Positions 14,581 through 18,999 of a stretch of 18,999 nt of DNA are shown in pieces; the first letter of the stretch is position 1, and every line of letters starts with the position of its first letter. Made by a program: the position numbers and the translations under genes. Origin of the DNA: JBMYQA01 sp049600855 (GTDB taxonomy: Bacteria > Bacteroidota > Bacteroidia > Cytophagales > Flammeovirgaceae); contig JBMYQA010000100.1 in NCBI GenBank assembly GCA_049600855.1, forward strand, positions 1 to 18,999, read 5' to 3'. Under the pieces are notes generated by a model, which did not search any database, had not been told where the DNA came from, and saw only the letters and a program-made list of their open reading frames with translations.

Positions 14581-15666
14581 ATGAAAACAACATATATATT
14601 CTTTAGTTTGCTACTTTTCGTAGTAGCCTGCTCCAGCGATAAAACGCCTGAAAGCATTGAATTAGCAGGTCAAGCCATACAGGTAAGTACGCAAAAAATT
14701 GCCAATTCTTCTAGCAAAAACACCAACCGACTGGTGCTAAATGGGCTAGTAGAAGCACAAAAACAAGCTTCCATTAGCACCCGTGTCATGGGAAATATCA
14801 CCCAAGTATTGGTACAAGAAGGCCAAAAAGTGCGCAAAGGCCAAACACTCGCTACCGTACATAATACCGATTTAAAAGCGCAGAAAGCAAGGGTACAAGC
14901 TCAGGTTTTGGAAGCCGAAGCTGCTTTAAAGAACACGAATAAGAACTACCAACGCTTTAAAAACTTGTTTGCCTCCAAAAGCATTACCCAAAAGGAGTTT
15001 AACGATGTAGAAATGCAATTGGAAATGGCTCATGCGCGTGTGACTGCGGCTAAAGAGGCGCTCAACGAAATTAATGTGCAGCTGAGTTATGCGAATGTGG
15101 TAGCTCCATTTTCAGGTAGAATCACCAAAAAAATCGCTCAAATTGGTAGCATGGCGAATCCTGGTATGCCCTTGTTCCAACTGGAGTCTGAAGGAAAGCA
15201 AAAGATCGTGGTTTACTTGCCTGCATCAGAAATCAACGCATTGAAAATTGGCGATCAAGTAGCAGTACGAATTAGCGATATCGACCAAAATTTCAAAGGG
15301 AAAATTGCCCTCATCAATCCATCCTCTACCCATAGCGGTCATCAATACAAAGTAGAAATTACTCCCGACATGTCGGCATTTACGCAGCAATTGCTTGCTG
15401 GTATGACTGCGAAAGTGACGTTTGCTATACCGCAAAAGGCTTCAACAGCTACAGGAATCTGGATTCCGAAAACCGCTTTAGTTCATCATGGGCAATTGAT
15501 TGGTGTCTATACCCTCTCCACTCAACAAACCGCCTTGTTGCGTTGGATTCAGCTCGGAGCACAAAGTACGAATGAAGTGGAGGTCGTTTCTGGACTCGCA
15601 GCAGGCGATGTGCTAATCACTCAAGCAGATTCAAGATTATATAATGGAGCAAAAATCACTGAATAA
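14581..15666 (+). CDS. RND efflux membrane-fusion (periplasmic adaptor) lipoprotein
   Basis: A 361-residue HlyD/AcrA-family adaptor that bridges the inner-membrane pump and the outer-membrane duct. Lipoprotein signal with lipobox Val-Val-Ala-Cys, lipidated Cys17. First half-lipoyl segment about 62-97 ('ISTRVMGNITQVLVQEGQKV'), a short alpha-hairpin (98-168) with 'FASKSITQKEFNDVE' (130-144), second half-lipoyl segment from 'VVAPFSGRITKK' (173-184), a beta-barrel (about 207-285) and a C-terminal membrane-proximal domain with 'GIWIPKTALVHHG' and 'VVSGLAAGDVLI' (335-346). The short hairpin resembles adaptors paired with true TolC-type ducts. The downstream pump gene begins at the stop codon of this gene, evidence of translational coupling and an obligate partnership. 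Assignment is firm; substrate not readable. Confidence 0.94.
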   Translation: MKTTYIFFSLLLFVVACSSDKTPESIELAGQAIQVSTQKIANSSSKNTNRLVLNGLVEAQKQASISTRVMGNITQVLVQEGQKVRKGQTLATVHNTDLKAQKARVQAQVLEAEAALKNTNKNYQRFKNLFASKSITQKEFNDVEMQLEMAHARVTAAKEALNEINVQLSYANVVAPFSGRITKKIAQIGSMANPGMPLFQLESEGKQKIVVYLPASEINALKIGDQVAVRISDIDQNFKGKIALINPSSTHSGHQYKVEITPDMSAFTQQLLAGMTAKVTFAIPQKASTATGIWIPKTALVHHGQLIGVYTLSTQQTALLRWIQLGAQSTNEVEVVSGLAAGDVLITQADSRLYNGAKITE

Positions 15667-15667
15667 A

Positions 15668-18600
15668 ATGAAACAAGGAATCGCAGGTCGCATAGCCAGT
15701 TTTTTCATTGGCTCAAAGTTGAGTCTCTTACTCATGTTTGCCTTTTTGCTGATTGGGCTTTACAGTACCTATCTCATTCCGAGAGAAGAAGAACCCCAAA
15801 TTCAGGTCCCTATTGCCGATATTCTAGTTGCGTATCCTGGCGCTTCTGCTACTGAAGTTGAATCGCGCATTACCAAACCGCTCGAAAAAATTGTCACAAA
15901 CATTACAGGTATAGAGCATGTATATTCAACGGCGATGCAAGATCAGGCCATGCTCATTGCCCAATTTTACGTTGGCGAAGATGTGGAACGCTCATTGGTA
16001 AAGCTCTACAATGAGATTTACAAGCACATGGATCAATTCCCCCAAGGCGTTTCCATGCCCCTCATCAAATCGCGCTCAATTGATGACGTGCCTGCACTCA
16101 GCCTGACACTCTGGGGAGAAAATTACGATGATTACCAAATCAGACAAATTACAGATGAGTTAAAGCAAGAACTCAAAAAAATTAAAACGGTAGCTCAGGT
16201 AAATGCCATTGGAGGAAGAAAACGCGCCTTCAAAGTCATCTTAGACCCTGCCAAGCTTACGGCATTTGATTTAGATTTTATGCAAGTCAGCAACATGTTG
16301 CGTGGGCAAAATGTACAACTTACTACAGGAAAAGTGCTGCAAGGCAATGAAGAAATCATTGTTTCGGGCGGAAACTTTATTCGCGATGAAACGGAAATCA
16401 AACAACTCGTAATAGGATTTTATCAACAACAGCCCATTTACTTAAGGCAAGTCGCAACCATTGAAAATGGGCCAGAAGATCCTACTCAATATGTGAGCTT
16501 TTCTTATGGCGGAGCCGACAAAGAGAAACTAACTACACAGCCATCCTCCTATCCTGCTGTGACTTTAGCCATCACCAAGCTCCAAGGAGCCGATGCCATG
16601 CAAACAGCTGAAGCAGTAAAAGCACGCATCGAGCAATTGCGGAAAAGCCTTATTCCCAACGACTTAGAAGTAAGTATTACTCGAAATTATGGAGAAACGG
16701 CTTCTGAAAAAGTCTCTGAGCTCTTAGCGCACCTGATTGGCGCTATCGTTGCAGTAACGCTTGTGGTGATGCTAGCCATGGGCTGGCGAGGAGGATTGGT
16801 AGTATTCCTTTCGGTACCTGTGACCTTTGCCTTAACCCTATTTGCCTATTACTATTTAGGATATACACTCAACAGAATCACCCTTTTCGCCTTGGTGTTT
16901 GTGACCGGTATTGTAGTGGATGACTCCATCATTATTGCGGAAAACATGCACCGTCATTTTCAACAACGGAAGGCGGGCTTTTTAGAAGCAGCATTATTTG
17001 CCATCAATGAGGTAGGTAATCCCACGATTCTGGCAACATTCACAGTTATTGCCTCCGTACTTCCAATGGCATTTGTAGGCGGATTAATGGGGCCTTACAT
17101 GAGCCCTATGCCCATTGGTGCTTCTATTGCCATGTTGTTTTCGTTAATTGTGGCACTGACCATTACCCCATATTTAGGGTATCGCTTGCTCCGAAAACAA
17201 GCTAGCACATCTCATGGACATGCTACCCATGACCAAGCACCTACGCGAATTTATCGCATCTACCACAAGCTCGTTCATCCGCTACTGAACTCAAGCGTGA
17301 AACGTTGGGGCTTTTTAGGCATTACGACCGTTTTATTATTGGCTTCTATGATGATGTTTGGCATTAAAGGAGTAGCAGTGAAGATGTTGCCATTTGATAA
17401 TAAGAATGAATTTCAAGTGGTGATTGATATGCCCGAGGGCACTACTTTAGAAACCACGCAAGCAGTCACTGCGGAAATCGGGCAATACTTGCGTTTACGC
17501 CCAGAAGTTGTTCATTTCCAATCGTATGTAGGCACAGCTTCTCCCATTACCTTTAACGGTTTAGTGCGACATTATGATTTCCGAAGAGGGGCAAATGTTG
17601 CCGATATTGCCGTCAGCCTAAAACACAAAGATGAGCGAGATGATCAATCGCATGACATTGCCAAACGATTAAGAAGCGAAATACAAAAAATTGGCGCAAA
17701 ATACGAGGCAAATATCAAATTAGTGGAAGTTCCTCCTGGCCCACCTGTATTGAGTACCATTGTCGCAGAAATCTATGGCCCTGACTATGACGAGCAAATC
17801 AAATTAGCTCGCCAAGTAGAAACACTTTTTAGCGCAACACCCGATGTGGTTGATGTCGATTCGTATGTGGAAAAACAACAAAGTCGTTATCATTTTCGGG
17901 TAGACAAAGTGAAAGCAGCTCAAATGGGAATTTTATCGAGCGAGCTGATTCAGAATATGGCACAAGCCTTGGGACAACGCCCCATTGCACAACTGTACCA
18001 ACCTCAAGCCGCAGAACCAATTGGTATGGTGCTCAAACTTTCCAATGAAGAAAAGAGCACCATTGAGCGCATTAAGCAACTTCCGATTAAGACTAAAATG
18101 GGTAATACGCTCACCATTGGGGATTTGGTCAGCATCGAAAAAACCAAACAGTCTCAAACCATTTATCGGAAAAATCAGCAACGTGTAGTCTATGTATTGG
18201 CTGATATGGCAGGTGATTTAGAATCGCCCGTGTATGCCATACTTGATATTTCTGATCGTTTAAAAGCGCTTGAACTCCCTACAGGTTATCAATTAAACGA
18301 ACTATACAATGGTCAGCCTACTGATGAATTTGATTTTACCCTAAAATGGGATGGTGAATGGCAAATTACATACGAAGTATTTCGAGATTTAGGCATTGCA
18401 TTTGGCGTAGTATTAATCTTCATCTACGTCCTCATTGTCGGATGGTTTGAGAATTTTAAAGCCCCGATTGTCATGATGGTAGCCATCCCACTTTCCTTAA
18501 TCGGCATTGTATTGGGTCATTGGTTGCTCGATGCCTATTTCACCGCAACATCGATGATTGGTTTCATCGCCTTAGCGGGTGTAATGGTAAGAAACTCGGT

Positions 18601-18856
18601 GCTTCTGATTGATTTTATTCAAATTAGTATGGCAGCAGGCAACAGCCTAAAAGAAGCCATCATTGAAGCAGGCGCTGTGCGAACTACTCCCATTTTATTG
18701 ACCGCAGGAACAGTAGTTATTGGAGCCTTCGTAATCCTCTTTGACCCCATTTTCCAAGGCTTAGCCATATCGCTCATGGGCGGCACCATTGCCTCCACCG
18801 CATTGACTTTAATTGTAGTACCGTTGGTGTATTACATGATTGAGCGGAAGAAGTAA
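15668..18856 (+). CDS. RND efflux pump, AcrB-like inner-membrane permease
   Basis: A 1062-residue proton-driven RND transporter. N-terminal membrane helix (about 15-36), 'IPREEEPQIQVP' (37-48) typical of one AcrB-like clade, a first periplasmic loop (to about 350), helices 2-6 (about 352-506) including TM4 with the proton-relay pair Asp418-Asp419 in 'GIVVDDSIIIAENMHRH', a central cytoplasmic linker, TM7 (about 547-570), the second periplasmic loop (572-900) and TM8-12 (902-1055). In TM10 the position corresponding to the AcrB Lys940 appears to be Arg975 in 'GVMVRNSVLLIDF'. The Asp pair and hydrophobic motif suggest an HAE-type drug or organic-compound pump rather than a metal exporter; substrate unknown. 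ATG 15668 directly follows the adaptor's stop; an earlier in-frame ATG at 15644 would add eight residues and overlap the adaptor gene by 23 bp. Complete and well conserved. Confidence 0.95.
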   Translation: MKQGIAGRIASFFIGSKLSLLLMFAFLLIGLYSTYLIPREEEPQIQVPIADILVAYPGASATEVESRITKPLEKIVTNITGIEHVYSTAMQDQAMLIAQFYVGEDVERSLVKLYNEIYKHMDQFPQGVSMPLIKSRSIDDVPALSLTLWGENYDDYQIRQITDELKQELKKIKTVAQVNAIGGRKRAFKVILDPAKLTAFDLDFMQVSNMLRGQNVQLTTGKVLQGNEEIIVSGGNFIRDETEIKQLVIGFYQQQPIYLRQVATIENGPEDPTQYVSFSYGGADKEKLTTQPSSYPAVTLAITKLQGADAMQTAEAVKARIEQLRKSLIPNDLEVSITRNYGETASEKVSELLAHLIGAIVAVTLVVMLAMGWRGGLVVFLSVPVTFALTLFAYYYLGYTLNRITLFALVFVTGIVVDDSIIIAENMHRHFQQRKAGFLEAALFAINEVGNPTILATFTVIASVLPMAFVGGLMGPYMSPMPIGASIAMLFSLIVALTITPYLGYRLLRKQASTSHGHATHDQAPTRIYRIYHKLVHPLLNSSVKRWGFLGITTVLLLASMMMFGIKGVAVKMLPFDNKNEFQVVIDMPEGTTLETTQAVTAEIGQYLRLRPEVVHFQSYVGTASPITFNGLVRHYDFRRGANVADIAVSLKHKDERDDQSHDIAKRLRSEIQKIGAKYEANIKLVEVPPGPPVLSTIVAEIYGPDYDEQIKLARQVETLFSATPDVVDVDSYVEKQQSRYHFRVDKVKAAQMGILSSELIQNMAQALGQRPIAQLYQPQAAEPIGMVLKLSNEEKSTIERIKQLPIKTKMGNTLTIGDLVSIEKTKQSQTIYRKNQQRVVYVLADMAGDLESPVYAILDISDRLKALELPTGYQLNELYNGQPTDEFDFTLKWDGEWQITYEVFRDLGIAFGVVLIFIYVLIVGWFENFKAPIVMMVAIPLSLIGIVLGHWLLDAYFTATSMIGFIALAGVMVRNSVLLIDFIQISMAAGNSLKEAIIEAGAVRTTPILLTAGTVVIGAFVILFDPIFQGLAISLMGGTIASTALTLIVVPLVYYMIERKK

Positions 18857-18899
18857 GCATGTAAGCAAAATGGATGATATGTGTTTAGCACAAAAGATG

Positions 18900-18931
18900 G
18901 TTGAAGCTGTGATTAAAAACACAGCTTCAAC
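18900..18931. terminator. bidirectional hairpin terminator after the efflux operon
   Basis: Perfect 12-bp inverted repeat, GTTGAAGCTGTG (18900-18911) and CACAGCTTCAAC (18920-18931), with an A-rich 8-nt loop, 43 bp after the pump stop codon. Its right arm touches the stop codon of the converging gene at 18932, so it probably ends both transcripts. Confidence 0.75.
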
Positions 18932-18999
18932 TTATTTACTGAAGTACTTTTGCTTTCTAGCCTCATACTCATTTTTAATGATATTAACATACTCAACAT
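18932..18999 (-). CDS. 3' end of an unidentified converging gene (partial)
   Basis: The minus strand is open from the window edge to a TAA at 18932-18934 and encodes 21 C-terminal residues, including 'KNEYEARKQKYFSK'. The charged, helix-prone tail and the hairpin placed directly after the stop codon support a real gene end, but nothing about function can be read. Confidence 0.5.
   Translation of the reverse strand, partial: VEYVNIIKNEYEARKQKYFSK

Overview
The window looks like chromosomal DNA of a Bacteroidota bacterium, probably Cytophagales-like. The evidence is two proteins with C-terminal type IX secretion (T9SS) sorting domains, promoters of the Bacteroidota type (TTG, about 19 nt, TAnnTTTG), no obvious Shine-Dalgarno sites, many lipoproteins and secreted proteins, and moderately AT-rich DNA. 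No tRNA, rRNA, CRISPR array, transposase or phage gene was seen.

Left part (1-3830): the 3' end of a gene that may encode an outer-membrane beta-barrel; a small lipoprotein; kbl (2-amino-3-ketobutyrate CoA ligase) reading leftwards with a clear promoter; a small orphan protein resembling a zinc-binding anti-sigma factor; and, divergent from it, a guanidino-group-modifying enzyme of the amidinotransferase/dimethylargininase superfamily. Strong hairpins sit at the convergent gene ends.

Middle part (3839-10001, all leftward): an exported-surface cluster. It holds a 1084-residue protein with seventeen 25-residue DUF285/BspA-type repeats, an SdrD-like domain and a T9SS tail; a secreted helical protein of unknown function; and a predicted seven-bladed FG-GAP propeller with a T9SS tail. 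The promoter of the repeat protein is bracketed by a 20-bp inverted repeat (19/20).

Right part (10447-18856, all rightward): a LytS-type sensor kinase with a TPR-rich sensor region and a LytTR response regulator, followed by a complete tripartite RND efflux set: TolC-like outer-membrane factor, lipoprotein membrane-fusion protein and AcrB-like pump. The arrangement suggests that the two-component pair controls the efflux genes. A converging gene enters at the right edge.

The most unusual non-coding feature is a 217-bp stretch at 10210-10426, just upstream of the kinase. It has 16-bp terminal inverted repeats (15/16), 11-bp direct repeats at both ends and several internal hairpins, and so looks like a small non-autonomous (MITE-like) insertion. 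No wholly new multi-gene system could be supported from the sequence; the best candidates for new biology are this element and the inverted repeat around the surface-protein promoter.
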